Positions 1 to 8,733 of a DNA stretch of 64,000 nucleotides are shown piece after piece; the stretch's first letter is position 1; every line of letters starts with the position of its first letter. Origin of the DNA: JABAAW01 sp965216605. GTDB lineage: Bacteria; Pseudomonadota; Alphaproteobacteria; JABAAW01. Both the position numbers and the translations under genes were made by a program. Where the stretch lies: contig CBDCGG010000002.1 of assembly GCA_965216605.1 (NCBI GenBank), forward strand, positions 930,001 to 994,000, in the 5' to 3' direction. The notes beneath the pieces were generated by a model. The model did not search any database and was not told where the DNA came from. It worked only from the letters and a program-made list of their open reading frames with translations.

Positions 1-252
1 ATGACCGCCTCTGCCGACATCCTCAAGCAAATCGCCGAAGGGAAAGGGCCGAAGGATTATGTGTTCCTGCTCGGCTACGCGGGTTGGGGAACAGGGCAGC
101 TCGACAAAGAGATCGAACGCAACGCTTGGCTGCATCTACCCTTCGATCGAGACCTCGTCTTCGGCGAAGACGATCCCGATAAATGGGCGCGCGCCATGCA
201 GAAACTCGGCGTCTCGCCGCATATGCTGTCGGGCGCATCGGGCAACGCTTGA
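1..252 (+). CDS. YqgE/AlgH family protein (UPF0301), C-terminal part
   Basis: The 83 visible residues match the C-terminal part of the YqgE/AlgH family (DUF179). The order is a T-S-x-D-x-L helix with G-x-G-P, then LGYAGWG-GQL, E-I-x-x-N-A-W, a D-L-V-F segment and a final W-x-x-A-x-x-x-L-G-V with L-S-G-A-S-G-N-A. Family members are about 180-200 residues, so the gene very probably begins upstream of the window and the ATG at position 1 is internal. The molecular function of the family is not well established, although AlgH was linked to alginate regulation in Pseudomonas. The stop is followed by only about 30 bases before the convergent mlaA gene. Confidence 0.85.
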   Translation: MTASADILKQIAEGKGPKDYVFLLGYAGWGTGQLDKEIERNAWLHLPFDRDLVFGEDDPDKWARAMQKLGVSPHMLSGASGNA

Positions 253-285
253 ACAAACTAAAAATTTGCCCGCCTCACTCCTCGT

Positions 286-1383
286 TCACTCTTCGATATC
301 GGCGAAGGGATCGTTTTCCTGACTTGGTGCGGGGGATGATTCCTCTCGCGAGGAAGAAATCGTCGAGGGAAGGTTTTCTGCATTCAAAACCTGTAGCGCG
401 CGGCGATAGGCGTAGAAGCGTCTTGTCGCGGTGTAAAAATCTAGCGAACCTTTCTCTAAAGCCTCGATTTGATCGATGGCTTTGGAGTAGCTGTCGATGC
501 CTCTGAGAAAACCCAATCCGATGCTGACCCCCGTGCTGACCCCTGCGCTCGCGCCTGTTTCGACGAACAGCAGATAGTCGAGGGGGTTCCAGTAGGGGTT
601 GAGATATTCTTTTCCGAAGATGTTGGCGCTGATATCTACGGCTGATCCCACCGTGTCGCGCATCGAAGAGGGTCCTGTGAGGATGGAGATGAAGTAGGCG
701 CCGTGTCCGATGCCGTAGTGTCCGAGCGTTTGTCCGAAGTCCTCTTCGACCTGCGGTATGCCAAGATGTTTCGAGAGGTTGATCAACCCTCCGAACCCAA
801 GCGTCGAATCGAGAACGAAGGAGAAGAAAACCTCCGAAGCGCGTTTGGGATTGCCTTGCGCCAACGCGTTGAGAAAGTCCGTCGTGCGCGAGAGGTTGCG
901 CGAAAAGTTAATAACGGGCGCAGTGATGGGGCGCGGTATCTTGCGCCATCCCTTAGCGAGTGGGCGCAAAAAAGCTTTTTCAAAGAAGAGGGTCGTGCGG
1001 AAGGCGGAGCGGTTGAGACTCTCCAAGGGATCGAGAAGCTTCGTCTGGCGTTGGAATTGTTGCGTAGATTCAACGGGCTTGCGCGATTCCAGCGAAGGAA
1101 TGTCGAAGGTTTGAGCAAGGCGGTAGCTTTTGGGAAAGGTCTTCGTCTTGTCTTGTTGCAAAAGCAATTGGGGGAGGCTCTTTTCGCTCGCACTCAAGCG
1201 TCCCGTCGTCGGCAGGGGAGGGGCGAGAAGATAGACCTTCGCAAACGGATAATCCTCTTCGGGTGCTGTCGTAGCAGGTTTTTCCTGTTCCTGCGCGCCT
1301 GCTCGTGCAACAAGAAGAGAGGTTGCAAAAAGAGCGGCAAGCAGAGCTGCGAGCAAGGAGGCGTTGAAAATGCGTTGGGGCAT
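286..1383 (-). CDS. mlaA: MlaA/VacJ family phospholipid-transport protein
   Basis: The protein has 365 residues from the ATG at 1383; a TTG six codons upstream is possible. It begins with a signal peptide: R4, then a long Ala/Leu core ending A-R-A-G-A-Q. No lipobox cysteine is seen, unlike E. coli MlaA, so the precursor looks like a type I secreted protein. After a linker of about 90 residues comes the VacJ core, with D-P-L-E-S-L-N-R, then F-S-R-N-L, the D-F-L-N-A-L segment, G-F-G-G-L-I and E-D-F-G-Q-T-L. In known systems MlaA removes mislocalised phospholipid from the outer leaflet of the outer membrane and passes it to the MlaC-MlaFEDB pathway. No other mla genes are adjacent. It is divergent from galU. 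The C-terminal tail is Ser/Glu-rich. Confidence 0.88.
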   Translation of the reverse strand: MPQRIFNASLLAALLAALFATSLLVARAGAQEQEKPATTAPEEDYPFAKVYLLAPPLPTTGRLSASEKSLPQLLLQQDKTKTFPKSYRLAQTFDIPSLESRKPVESTQQFQRQTKLLDPLESLNRSAFRTTLFFEKAFLRPLAKGWRKIPRPITAPVINFSRNLSRTTDFLNALAQGNPKRASEVFFSFVLDSTLGFGGLINLSKHLGIPQVEEDFGQTLGHYGIGHGAYFISILTGPSSMRDTVGSAVDISANIFGKEYLNPYWNPLDYLLFVETGASAGVSTGVSIGLGFLRGIDSYSKAIDQIEALEKGSLDFYTATRRFYAYRRALQVLNAENLPSTISSSREESSPAPSQENDPFADIEE

Positions 1384-1442
1384 CAGACACAAGACTAGCA
1401 AAAATCGGATGCTAGATGCGTCTTTTTCTACACGATGTAACT

Positions 1443-1476
1443 TTGGGCTTAACTTTGGGCTTAACTTTGCTATAAC
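1443..1476 (+). promoter_or_regulatory. Tandem 12-bp repeat and possible galU promoter
   Basis: AACTTTGGGCTT occurs as two adjacent copies with a third partial copy running into TATAAC at 1471-1476. TTAACT at 1449-1454 lies 16 bp upstream of TATAAC, so a sigma-70-like promoter for galU may be embedded in the repeat. Copy number would change the spacing to upstream elements. The promoter reading is inference. Confidence 0.35.
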
Positions 1477-1514
1477 TTGTCCGACCCCTTTCTTGCTTAT
1501 TTTTGCTGTTTTTT

Positions 1515-2450
1515 ATGCCTCTTGTTCGCAAAGCTGTCATTCCCGCTGCTGGGCTCGGCACGCGCATGTTGCCGGCGACTAAGGCGATTCCGAAAGAAAT
1601 GCTGCCCGTCTTCGACAGACCGCTCATCCACTACGCTGTTCAGGAGCTTTTTCAAGCGGGCATCGAATCGGTTCTGATCGTCACGGGGCTGGGCAAGCAT
1701 GTCATCGAAAACCACTTCGCTCAAGATCCTGCGCTCGAAATTGAGCTGACAAGGCAAGAAAAAACACAAAACCTTCGACAACTCCGCGACGATCTACCCG
1801 AAGAAGGAAGCATCGCCTTCGTGCGACAATCGCAACGACTCGGGCTCGGACACGCCGTATGGTGCGCAAGGCACTGGCTGGAACATGAACAAGCATTCGT
1901 CGTCTCTACGCCCGACGAACTCCTGCTTAACAAACCCTCCTGCATCGAACGCATGCTTCAACTCTACGCGCAACTCGATTCGCCCACAGCAACATTGCTC
2001 GCTGCTATGGACATGGACTGCGAGCAAACGCAACACTACGGCGTTTTGAGCCCACGCGTTGAGCCTGACGACAATCGACTCTTTCCTGTCGAAAGCCTTG
2101 TGGAAAAACCCGAACGCGGCACTGCTCCCTCGACCTACTGCTCGATCGGAAGGTATATCCTTCCTGCTGCCATCCTCCCTGTGCTGGGGCAAGCCGTCGA
2201 GCGAGCCTTGAGCGCGCAAGGCGAAATTCAACTCACCGATGCCATCGCGCACAACGCCAATCCCGTCTACGGATGGCTTTACGAGGGCGAACGCTACGAC
2301 TGCGGCAGAATCGGAGGCTGGGTTGCAGCCAATGTTGCCGTCGCAAGCGAAAAAAGCGACAGCTCCGCGCCTCACTGGGCTGAAACGATCCAAGCCCTAA
2401 AGGATAACAACAGCAAAAACAACAAGGACAGCAAGGAAAACAAACCTTGA
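1515..2450 (+). CDS. galU: UTP-glucose-1-phosphate uridylyltransferase GalU
   Basis: The enzyme makes UDP-glucose from UTP and glucose-1-phosphate for envelope polysaccharides. The nucleotide-binding signature P-A-A-G-L-G-T-R with T-K-A-I-P-K-E-M lies within the first 30 residues. The metal/catalytic region includes D-E-L-L, followed by V-E-K-P and a Y-D-C-G segment near the end. I chose the ATG at 1515 because conserved sequence begins immediately after it; the ATG at 1503 adds only four residues. Length is about 311 residues, close to the family size of about 290-300. The extra length is a C-terminal tail rich in Asn, Lys, Asp and Ser with repeat-like triplets. The stop codon overlaps the TTG start of the next gene, so the two are translationally coupled. 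Confidence 0.95.
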   Translation: MPLVRKAVIPAAGLGTRMLPATKAIPKEMLPVFDRPLIHYAVQELFQAGIESVLIVTGLGKHVIENHFAQDPALEIELTRQEKTQNLRQLRDDLPEEGSIAFVRQSQRLGLGHAVWCARHWLEHEQAFVVSTPDELLLNKPSCIERMLQLYAQLDSPTATLLAAMDMDCEQTQHYGVLSPRVEPDDNRLFPVESLVEKPERGTAPSTYCSIGRYILPAAILPVLGQAVERALSAQGEIQLTDAIAHNANPVYGWLYEGERYDCGRIGGWVAANVAVASEKSDSSAPHWAETIQALKDNNSKNNKDSKENKP

Positions 2451-3970
2451 GCAAGAACGCTCACAACCTCGACACGAGCATCCTGCGTGCTTACGATATT
2501 CGAGGAGAGTGGCTAAAAACGCTGCACCCCCAAGATGCCTTTGCACTCGGACACGCGCTCGCCGAGCGATGGAGCAAGAGCAGCGAGAGCCAAGTTCTCG
2601 TCGCTCGTGACGGGCGCGAAAGCTCCCCCGCATTGAGCCAAGCTTTGTTGGCGGGCTTGCGACAAGGGGGCGTGAGGGGAATCGATCTTGGCGTTCTCCC
2701 TACCCCTGCCCTCTATTTCGCTGAAGCAAGCGCGCGTGAAAACTTATCGGCAATGACGGGAGTTGTGGTCGGTGCGGTGATGGTCACGGGTTCGCACAAT
2801 CCTCCTTGCCACAACGGCTTTAAACTCGTGTGCGAGGGGAAGCCCTTCTTCGGACAGGACTTGCAAGACTTGGCTAAGAGCATGGCAAGTGCTCCGCCCA
2901 TGCCTTCCTCTCTGCCCTCGTCTTTATCTTGTTGTGCTTCACGCGACGCTTATCGAGAAAATTACCGAGAGAATTATATAGAGCGTTTGTTGGAAGAGGA
3001 CGCTAGAAGCGAGGGGGGCGGTGCGCTTTCCGCTGTTTGGGACATGGGGTCTGGCGCGGGTTGTGTTGTTGCGGCGGATCTTGTGCCGCGGTTGCGGGGG
3101 GAGCATCATCTTCTCAACGCTAGTCTTGATGGCAGTTTCGCGGCGCGTTCTCCTGATCCTGGCAAGGCAAATGCGCTCGATGGGTTACGAGCGGAGATTG
3201 TTCGCAACAAGGCGCAGGTTGGACTTGCTTTCGATGGCGATGCCGATCGTCTTGTTGTACTTACTGCTGAGGGCAAGCGTCTCAGTGGCGACCGACTCTT
3301 GTTGTTGTTTGCGACGGATCTTTTACAGAACAGCGAGCGTGCTGAAGATTCTGCTCCGCTCATTCTTTGTGACATCAAGACTTCGCCGCATATTGTGCGT
3401 GCTATTGAGGGGTTGGGGGGCGGGGTGCAGATCGTGCAGACGGGACATGCGCATGTCAAACGCGCCTTGGCTGAAACGGGTGCTGATATGGCGGGGGAGG
3501 TGAGCGGGCATCTTTTCTTTAGCGATCGTTATGGGGGTTATGACGATGCGCTTTATGCGGCGGTGCGTCTTTGTGGGATGTTGCGTTCGGGTTTTGTTAT
3601 TGAGGATGCTTTGGCGGTGTTGCCGTCTAGTGTTTCTAGCGATGAGTTGCGGCTACCTATTGCGGAGGGGCGGAAGTTTGCCTTAGTTGAGGAGGTTCAG
3701 GAGGCTATGCGCGAAGACCTTGCGGAGAGGGTGAGGATGGGGGAGGAGACGTACAGTCTCTGTACGCTTGATGGCGTACGCGTGGAGCGTACGGATGGGG
3801 GATGGTGGTTATTGCGTGCTTCTAATACGGAGGCGGCGTTGGTATTGCGTGCGGAGGCGGGGGATGGGGAGGCTTGTTGTGCGTTGTTGGGGGAGATTGA
3901 GGGTTTGTTGAGGGGACAGGGGTATGTGCCGTTGCGTCCTTTGGGGGAGACGCTGCTTGTTGAGGGTTGA
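2447..3970 (+). CDS. Phosphomannomutase/phosphoglucomutase
   Basis: This alpha-D-phosphohexomutase interconverts hexose-6-phosphate and hexose-1-phosphate and so feeds GalU directly upstream. It starts at a TTG that overlaps the galU stop (TTGA). Visible motifs are the phosphoserine loop T-G-S-H-N-P-P at residues 114-120 (Ser116), the Mg site F-D-G-D-A-D-R near residue 263 and the phosphate-binding R-x-S-N-T-E-A near the C terminus. At 507 residues it is longer than the usual 450-460. The extra length lies in an insert with repeat-like segments (P-S-S-L-P-S-S-L and Y-R-E-N-Y-R-E-N) around residues 150-180. From about position 3000 the coding strand becomes extremely poor in C (G 59, C 14 over 3841-3960). 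Substrate preference (Man versus Glc) cannot be read from sequence. Confidence 0.92.
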   Translation: MSKNAHNLDTSILRAYDIRGEWLKTLHPQDAFALGHALAERWSKSSESQVLVARDGRESSPALSQALLAGLRQGGVRGIDLGVLPTPALYFAEASARENLSAMTGVVVGAVMVTGSHNPPCHNGFKLVCEGKPFFGQDLQDLAKSMASAPPMPSSLPSSLSCCASRDAYRENYRENYIERLLEEDARSEGGGALSAVWDMGSGAGCVVAADLVPRLRGEHHLLNASLDGSFAARSPDPGKANALDGLRAEIVRNKAQVGLAFDGDADRLVVLTAEGKRLSGDRLLLLFATDLLQNSERAEDSAPLILCDIKTSPHIVRAIEGLGGGVQIVQTGHAHVKRALAETGADMAGEVSGHLFFSDRYGGYDDALYAAVRLCGMLRSGFVIEDALAVLPSSVSSDELRLPIAEGRKFALVEEVQEAMREDLAERVRMGEETYSLCTLDGVRVERTDGGWWLLRASNTEAALVLRAEAGDGEACCALLGEIEGLLRGQGYVPLRPLGETLLVEG

Positions 3971-4007
3971 TTTTTACGGGCGCAGATAATTTTTACGCCC
4001 GTAAAAA
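3971..4007. terminator. Bidirectional terminator-like inverted repeat
   Basis: The arms TTTTTACGGGCG (3971-3982) and CGCCCGTAAAAA (3996-4007) are perfectly complementary. Flanking T and A runs would serve as terminators for both convergent genes. The arm sequence equals the edge module (TTTTACGG, then GGGC or ATGC) of the dispersed repeat islands, so this may be a minimal island. Confidence 0.65.
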
Positions 4008-4014
4008 TTGCTCG

Positions 4015-4812
4015 CTATTCGCACATGGCAATCGCCGCCAGATTCCTCCCCCGCTCCCCCTCACCCTCCCGCAAAGACCTCCGATGGCTGAAAAACGCAC
4101 GATCCGAAAAAGTGTCAATACCTAAACTCCGCACCCGCCCAACCCCACAACCCCACAAACAATCCCGCACATAAGAAGGTAAGTCGAAATGCCATTGCTC
4201 TTCTTGCTCTCCTTCTTGCTCTCCTTGCCATACAAAAAATTTGCCGTTCGCCTCGCTCTGCTCCAAAAAAAACTTCCGAAACTCCTTGCCAACAGGATAC
4301 GAGGCAATCCCAATCGTAGGCCCAATAATAGCAAACGTACGCCTCTCCCGCGCGCCAAGCGTACGCATAGAACGTACAGTCTCTTGAACAATACCCCCAA
4401 GCGCACCTCGCCAACCCGCATGCAAAGCAGCGCACACACGCGCCTCAGGATCGAACAACAACACAGGCGCACAATCCGCCGTGTAAACACACAACAAAAG
4501 ATTCGGCACACAAGAAACGAGCGCGTCCGCCTCAGGTGGAGATTGCTCGTTATCCCAAAGATCGCCTATCTGCCGAACGACAACCGCACGCGCCGAATGC
4601 ACCTGCTTCACGCTCACAGCGCGCGCGATGCCAAGCGTCTCTCGTGCAGTCTCTTGCAACTGCTGCCAAGATAACTGCTGCAAAGATAACTGCTTTTTGT
4701 CGTGCGTCACAGCCGAGCGATCGAAGAAGGCATGCCGCAACCCCCCCTTATCTTGCAGAGAGGAGTCGCTTCGATAGCAAGGAGCGGACAAACAAGCCTC
4801 CAAGTCTCGCAA
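4015..4812 (-). CDS. pgeF: Peptidoglycan editing factor PgeF (YfiH/multicopper polyphenol oxidase family)
   Basis: The 265-residue protein carries the family's metal-binding residues: His72 in Q-V-H-S, Cys114 in T-A-D-C-A-P, and His131 in H-A-G-W-R-G. Members have been described as purine nucleoside phosphorylases/laccases and, in E. coli, as correcting L-Ser misincorporation in peptidoglycan precursors. An envelope role fits its neighbours, an M23 peptidase four bases upstream and xseA beyond. Two short repeats are visible, L-Q-Q-L-x-x-Q-Q-L near residue 45 and G-E-Q-E-G-E-Q-E near residue 205. The 3' half of the coding strand is G/T-rich and C-poor (the plus strand over 4021-4140 has G 20, C 52), a mirror of the pmm end across the inverted repeat at 3971-4007. 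Confidence 0.9.
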   Translation of the reverse strand: MRDLEACLSAPCYRSDSSLQDKGGLRHAFFDRSAVTHDKKQLSLQQLSWQQLQETARETLGIARAVSVKQVHSARAVVVRQIGDLWDNEQSPPEADALVSCVPNLLLCVYTADCAPVLLFDPEARVCAALHAGWRGALGGIVQETVRSMRTLGARERRTFAIIGPTIGIASYPVGKEFRKFFLEQSEANGKFFVWQGEQEGEQEEQWHFDLPSYVRDCLWGCGVGRVRSLGIDTFSDRAFFSHRRSLREGEGERGRNLAAIAMCE

Positions 4813-4816
4813 CGGG

Positions 4817-5683
4817 CTACTGCGGCGTTGCGATGATCGCGTGCGGTAGCAGGAACTGCGCGTCTAACTTGCGAGAAAACCAGTTGATCCGCCAATCGAG
4901 ATGCGCACCCGTCACCCGTCCCGTAGCCCCGATCGAGCCGATTCGCTCTCCTTGCTCGACGCGTTGTCCGTCCGCGACCTCGACGCTGTCCATGTGCAGA
5001 AAGGCGGATTGCAAGCCCTGCCCATGATCGATGATGATTGTCCCTCCGCTGTAGTAGATGTCTTCTTCCGCCATCCGCACAACCCCGCCCGCAGGAGCGA
5101 CGACAGGCGTGCCAACCTTGGCAGCGATGTCGACACCGAAATGCGGACGGCGCGGCTTGCCATTCAACACACGCTGCGAGCCATACACACCGCTGATGCG
5201 TCCGCGCGCAGGCCATATCCACACGCTCGCAAAATCTTGCCAGTCGCCTTGCGTACGCCGCGCCCTACCAATCTTTATGTTGTCGCGCTTGATGCGCGCA
5301 AGAAGTTCAGGCGGCGGTGTGACCTGTTTCGGCGGCAAGCCGTCGATACGCTGGATGTCGTAGCTCCGCTTTAAAATTTCCAAGACATGACTTTCAAACT
5401 TCCCGTTCTTGTAGACGAAGGTCAAGGTGAGCTTGTTTTTCTCGTCGCGCGAAAAGCCGAAGATGAACTCTCCTTGCGGACCCAACGGCACAGCGACCCC
5501 ATCCAAGGTCATAGATTTCAACCTGTCCGAGCGTCCTATCACCACGCCGCCTTGCACAAAGTATCCCTTCAGCGCGAGCGCACCCAGCTTCTTCGTTTGC
5601 TTTGTGAAGTGTTGCGCATGCTGCGCCTCGGCTGCGAGCGGCAGAAAAAAGATAGCGAGCAGAAAAAGCAACGCGCGCATCAC
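4817..5683 (-). CDS. M23 family (LytM-like) peptidase
   Basis: The 288-residue protein has an N-terminal signal peptide (hydrophobic residues 3-19, A-A-E-A-Q), a beta-rich middle region and a C-terminal M23 domain at about 175-270. Zinc-site residues are His181 and Asp185 in H-F-G-V-D and His230 in F-L-H. In the last motif, H-x-H is replaced by His261-Leu-Asp263 (G-A-H-L-D-W-R). H-L-D-W variants occur in alphaproteobacterial M23 proteins, but whether this one cleaves peptidoglycan or acts as a regulator is open. It probably acts in the periplasm. Its start overlaps the xseA stop by 4 bases and it is followed by pgeF, suggesting one operon. The family call is secure; the activity is not. Confidence 0.88.
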   Translation of the reverse strand: MMRALLFLLAIFFLPLAAEAQHAQHFTKQTKKLGALALKGYFVQGGVVIGRSDRLKSMTLDGVAVPLGPQGEFIFGFSRDEKNKLTLTFVYKNGKFESHVLEILKRSYDIQRIDGLPPKQVTPPPELLARIKRDNIKIGRARRTQGDWQDFASVWIWPARGRISGVYGSQRVLNGKPRRPHFGVDIAAKVGTPVVAPAGGVVRMAEEDIYYSGGTIIIDHGQGLQSAFLHMDSVEVADGQRVEQGERIGSIGATGRVTGAHLDWRINWFSRKLDAQFLLPHAIIATPQ

Positions 5684-7260
5684 AGCAAACGCTCCTGCGC
5701 CAAAGTAGTGGAGGGGAGGGGCGCAGGGCGTGTCGCGGGTTTTGCAGAGGAAGAGGAAGATGACATGGTTTCACTATGAGGAAGTTCTCTATCCGCGCTG
5801 CTCGGCGAGGGCTGCCGTACGATCTTCTGCGCCTGCGCTGCGAGGATGGAGCGATCTGCAAACAGCGTATCAAAACTCTTCCCCACAGGCAATTCGCACG
5901 CCGAGCGCACGATGCGCTTGCCGTCGCGCACGATGGCGTAGCCGCGCTCCAACACACGCCGAAAGGAGAGCGATTCCAGCAAACGTCGGTTGCGCAGCAG
6001 TCGCTCTTGGGCAAGTGCCACCCTTGAGCTGAGCGCACGCTGTTGGCGTTTCTGCTGTTCGACAAGCATCGCCCTGCTACGCGCAAGCGAATCGACGAGC
6101 CAGCGTGCAGAAAGTCTCTGTCGCGCTAAACGCGCTTTTAAATCTTGGGCAAAGCTGCTGAAGGCATGGCGCAGCAACAGCGCGCAGCGTTGCAATCGTT
6201 CTCGCGCTTGCGTTGTGCGTAGCTGCAACGCGCGTGGCAGGGCGAGACTTGTCGTTTGCAGACTGCGCTGCAATCCATCTAGCGAGACGACAACGACACG
6301 GCGCGTGCGCTCGCCCAAAGTGGCGATGGAGTCTAGCAAGACGCTTTTTTGCGGCACCACAAGCTCGACCGCCGCCGTCGGTGTAGGCGCGCGTAGATCA
6401 GCCGCAAGATCGAGCAGACAATGGTCGCTCTCATGACCGATCGCAGAAACGACAGGCAACTTGCAGGCGACGGCAGCGCGCACGACCGATTCTTCGCTGA
6501 AGGGCAACAAGTCCTCGATCGACCCCCCGCCGCGCGCAACGATCACGACATCCAAATCACCGAGCTCCTCGTTCGCCAAAACTTTTTGCAATAAGGCAAA
6601 GGCTTGAAGCAGGCTGCCCTCCGCCTCGCGTCCTTGCACCGCGACAGGAAAGAGCGCGATGTTGACAGGGCAACGCTGTCCAAGCCGTTGGCGAATGTCG
6701 TGCCATACCGCACCCTGCTCGGAGGTCAACACCGCGATGCGGCGCGGCAACAGCGGTAACTTTTTTTTCTTCTCTTCGGCAAACAACCCTTCGCCAGCCA
6801 GCTTTTTCTTACGCCGCTCCAACTGCTGCAACAACGCGCCTGTGCCGGCAGGTTCCAGCGATTCGACCACCATCTGATAGCGCGAGCGCGAGGGATAGGT
6901 AGAAAGCGCGCCGTGCGCGACAACCTCCAACCCCTCTTCGGGTTTGTGCCTCAGGCGTTGCGCTCTGCCCTTCCAGCAGATGGCGTCCAGCACCGCCTTC
7001 TCGTCCTTCAGCGTGAAGTAGATATGTCCCAGCCGTGAGATCTTCACTCCCGAAACCTCGCCGCGAACGCTGAGGTGGGAGAATTTGCCCTCCACATGCT
7101 CCTTCAACTCGCGCGAGAGCTCGCTAACCGTCAGAGGATTGTTGTCACCAGAATCCTTGTTGCTAGATTCCTTGACTCCAGAATCCTTGCTGGCATCAAA
7201 GTCCGCCTGCGCGAGTTCGTCTTCTGCGGCTAGCAAGGACTCGATCGCTTCTTGCGTCAT
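5680..7260 (-). CDS. xseA: Exodeoxyribonuclease VII large subunit
   Basis: XseA forms the catalytic large subunit of exonuclease VII, which degrades single-stranded DNA with XseB (not in this window). The N-terminal OB-fold lies at about residues 30-125, with L-S-V-R-G-E-V-S-G and Y-F-T-L-K-D. The catalytic part has V-L-T-S near residue 180, V-A-R-G-G-G-S-I-E-D-L near 250, A-I-G-H-E-S-D near 285 and D-L-A-A-D-L-R-A-P-T-P-T-A-A. A coiled-coil segment and a conserved G-Y-A-I-V region follow. Length is 526 residues. The first 30 residues and the Ser/Ala-rich C-terminal tail are non-conserved; the former contains K-D-S-G and K-E-S-S-N-K-D-S-G-D repeats. The start codon lies at the end of a triplicated 14-bp unit. 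Confidence 0.95.
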   Translation of the reverse strand: MTQEAIESLLAAEDELAQADFDASKDSGVKESSNKDSGDNNPLTVSELSRELKEHVEGKFSHLSVRGEVSGVKISRLGHIYFTLKDEKAVLDAICWKGRAQRLRHKPEEGLEVVAHGALSTYPSRSRYQMVVESLEPAGTGALLQQLERRKKKLAGEGLFAEEKKKKLPLLPRRIAVLTSEQGAVWHDIRQRLGQRCPVNIALFPVAVQGREAEGSLLQAFALLQKVLANEELGDLDVVIVARGGGSIEDLLPFSEESVVRAAVACKLPVVSAIGHESDHCLLDLAADLRAPTPTAAVELVVPQKSVLLDSIATLGERTRRVVVVSLDGLQRSLQTTSLALPRALQLRTTQARERLQRCALLLRHAFSSFAQDLKARLARQRLSARWLVDSLARSRAMLVEQQKRQQRALSSRVALAQERLLRNRRLLESLSFRRVLERGYAIVRDGKRIVRSACELPVGKSFDTLFADRSILAAQAQKIVRQPSPSSADRELPHSETMSSSSSSAKPATRPAPLPSTTLAQERLL

Positions 7261-7288
7261 GCTTCTTGCGTCATGCTTCTTGCGTCAT
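7247..7288 (-). repeat. 14-bp tandem triplication making coupled mini-ORFs before xseA
   Basis: On the minus strand the unit ATGACGCAAGAAGC occurs three times in a row. The third copy starts XseA (M-T-Q-E-A-I). The first two copies each encode M-T-Q-E-A and stop at a TGA that overlaps the ATG of the next copy (ATGA). The stop of the upstream membrane-protein gene overlaps the first ATG in the same way, giving a chain of stop/start overlaps. Confidence 0.9.
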
Positions 7289-8688
7289 CGACGGAGCGTT
7301 TTGAGCGAGCGTAGCGCGAGTGCACCCAAGGCAGCGAGGAAGAGGAGGGTTGCGATGCCTTGCGCCAGCTGTCCGATTTTTTGCGTGTGTTGCAGGACGA
7401 AGAGGAGGTTTGTTTGCCATGCCTCGCCGCCGCCTTTGCTGCCGCTCGACAGCATGCCGAGCATGACGGCGAGCAGTATCAGCAGGAGGGTTCGTGCTTC
7501 CGCTTTTTTGTGCAACAGCGTCAAGGCTGCTCCCGTGAGCGCCGAGAGGGCGAGCAGCGTCGTTGCGGAGAGGGCGGCAAGGCTGGCTTCGATCAACCAT
7601 CCATCCTGCGGGTAGCTTGAGAAGAAAGCTGTGCGCAAGGGGTTCAAGCCCTGCTCGCCGAGTAGCCATGCTTTGCTCGTAACGATGGGCGCTGCCGTCA
7701 CCCCGACAAAGCCGAGCAGGCAGGCGAAGGCGAGAAAAAGCGCAAAAAGAGACAAGGAGATCGCGGCTTTACCCGTTAATTTTGTCGGCTGGGGGACGGC
7801 GCGAGGAGTAACATAAGGCACGCAGCAGAGCAGGGCGAGCCAGCCGAAGGCGGGGCGAAAAATACCGAGCGTGGCGAGCATCGTGTCGGCATTGAGCGCG
7901 CCTCCTGTTGCGACGGGCAAAGAGACGACATTCAAGGCGGCGTTCGTATGCATGGCGGCGACGAGGCACAGCGCGCCGTAGAACAGCAGCGCGCACGGCA
8001 AGAGGACGAGCAAAATTTTCGTGATCACCTTGTTCGGCTGGGGAAACAATTGCGGCAGCAGCAGCGTGAGAATAAGCCCCAAGCCGAGCATACTGACAAA
8101 AGTGTTCGGTGCTATCGACAAGGGGATGAGCCGAGGGATGCGCGCCGCTTGATTCCAATACAGATGTGCAAGCGTCGGTACAAGGTCGAACAGCAACGAG
8201 ACCAGACAACAGAGCGCGAAAAGCACCACGAACGCTCGCGCTGTCTTGTAGGCGAGGCTGTTTGGGCGGGGTGAGCCAAAGACGCGCTGGGCAAGACCTT
8301 CCAGCGGCGTTGTCGGGCTTGTTGTCTTCTCGCTTGTCTTCTCGTTTATTTTGGCGACGCTGCTACCTTCGCACCATAGGAAGAACAAGGCGAGCGGAGC
8401 GGCGAGGAAGAGCAGGTACAGGGCTTCGGGAGATTGGCGCGCGAGCAGCGTTGCGGTTGTCGCTATCGTTTGCGGCGAGAGCCACAGCGCGAGCAGCAGT
8501 AGGATCGGGGCAAGCGGCAGCGCGAAGGAAAAGCCAAAGATTGAGATCGAGCTTGGAGTTCTCGTTCTGTTCTTGCATCGTGCGGTAACAAAGCTTTTGA
8601 CGAGCAGAGAGAGAATAAGCAGGGTTGCGCACAGCGCGAGGGCTACGGGCAGGATGTGCGACCAAAGGTCGGAGAGCAGCGATTGCAA
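7285..8688 (-). CDS. Polytopic membrane protein of unknown function
   Basis: The 467-residue protein starts at a TTG preceded at a suitable distance by AGGAGA. It is almost wholly hydrophobic: roughly 12 transmembrane stretches rich in Leu and Ala, separated by short basic or polar loops. One longer hydrophilic loop (about residues 105-150) includes N-E-K-T-S-E-K-T-T-S and S-P-R-P-N-S. There is no recognisable transporter signature, no catalytic motif and no signal for a known family, so I do not assign a function. It sits between a response regulator gene and xseA; its stop codon forms the first link of the ATGA relay. Length and helix number would be compatible with a transporter or an envelope-assembly protein. 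Confidence 0.75.
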   Translation of the reverse strand: MQSLLSDLWSHILPVALALCATLLILSLLVKSFVTARCKNRTRTPSSISIFGFSFALPLAPILLLLALWLSPQTIATTATLLARQSPEALYLLFLAAPLALFFLWCEGSSVAKINEKTSEKTTSPTTPLEGLAQRVFGSPRPNSLAYKTARAFVVLFALCCLVSLLFDLVPTLAHLYWNQAARIPRLIPLSIAPNTFVSMLGLGLILTLLLPQLFPQPNKVITKILLVLLPCALLFYGALCLVAAMHTNAALNVVSLPVATGGALNADTMLATLGIFRPAFGWLALLCCVPYVTPRAVPQPTKLTGKAAISLSLFALFLAFACLLGFVGVTAAPIVTSKAWLLGEQGLNPLRTAFFSSYPQDGWLIEASLAALSATTLLALSALTGAALTLLHKKAEARTLLLILLAVMLGMLSSGSKGGGEAWQTNLLFVLQHTQKIGQLAQGIATLLFLAALGALALRSLKTLRR

Positions 8689-8733
8689 GAAGTGTCGTCT
8701 CCTGAAATGAGGGTTGTCCTTAAGTTTTTACGC

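Noticed and set aside
1794..2393. 199-codon minus-strand ORF inside galU
   Set aside because: It is a complementary-strand shadow of a well conserved enzyme.
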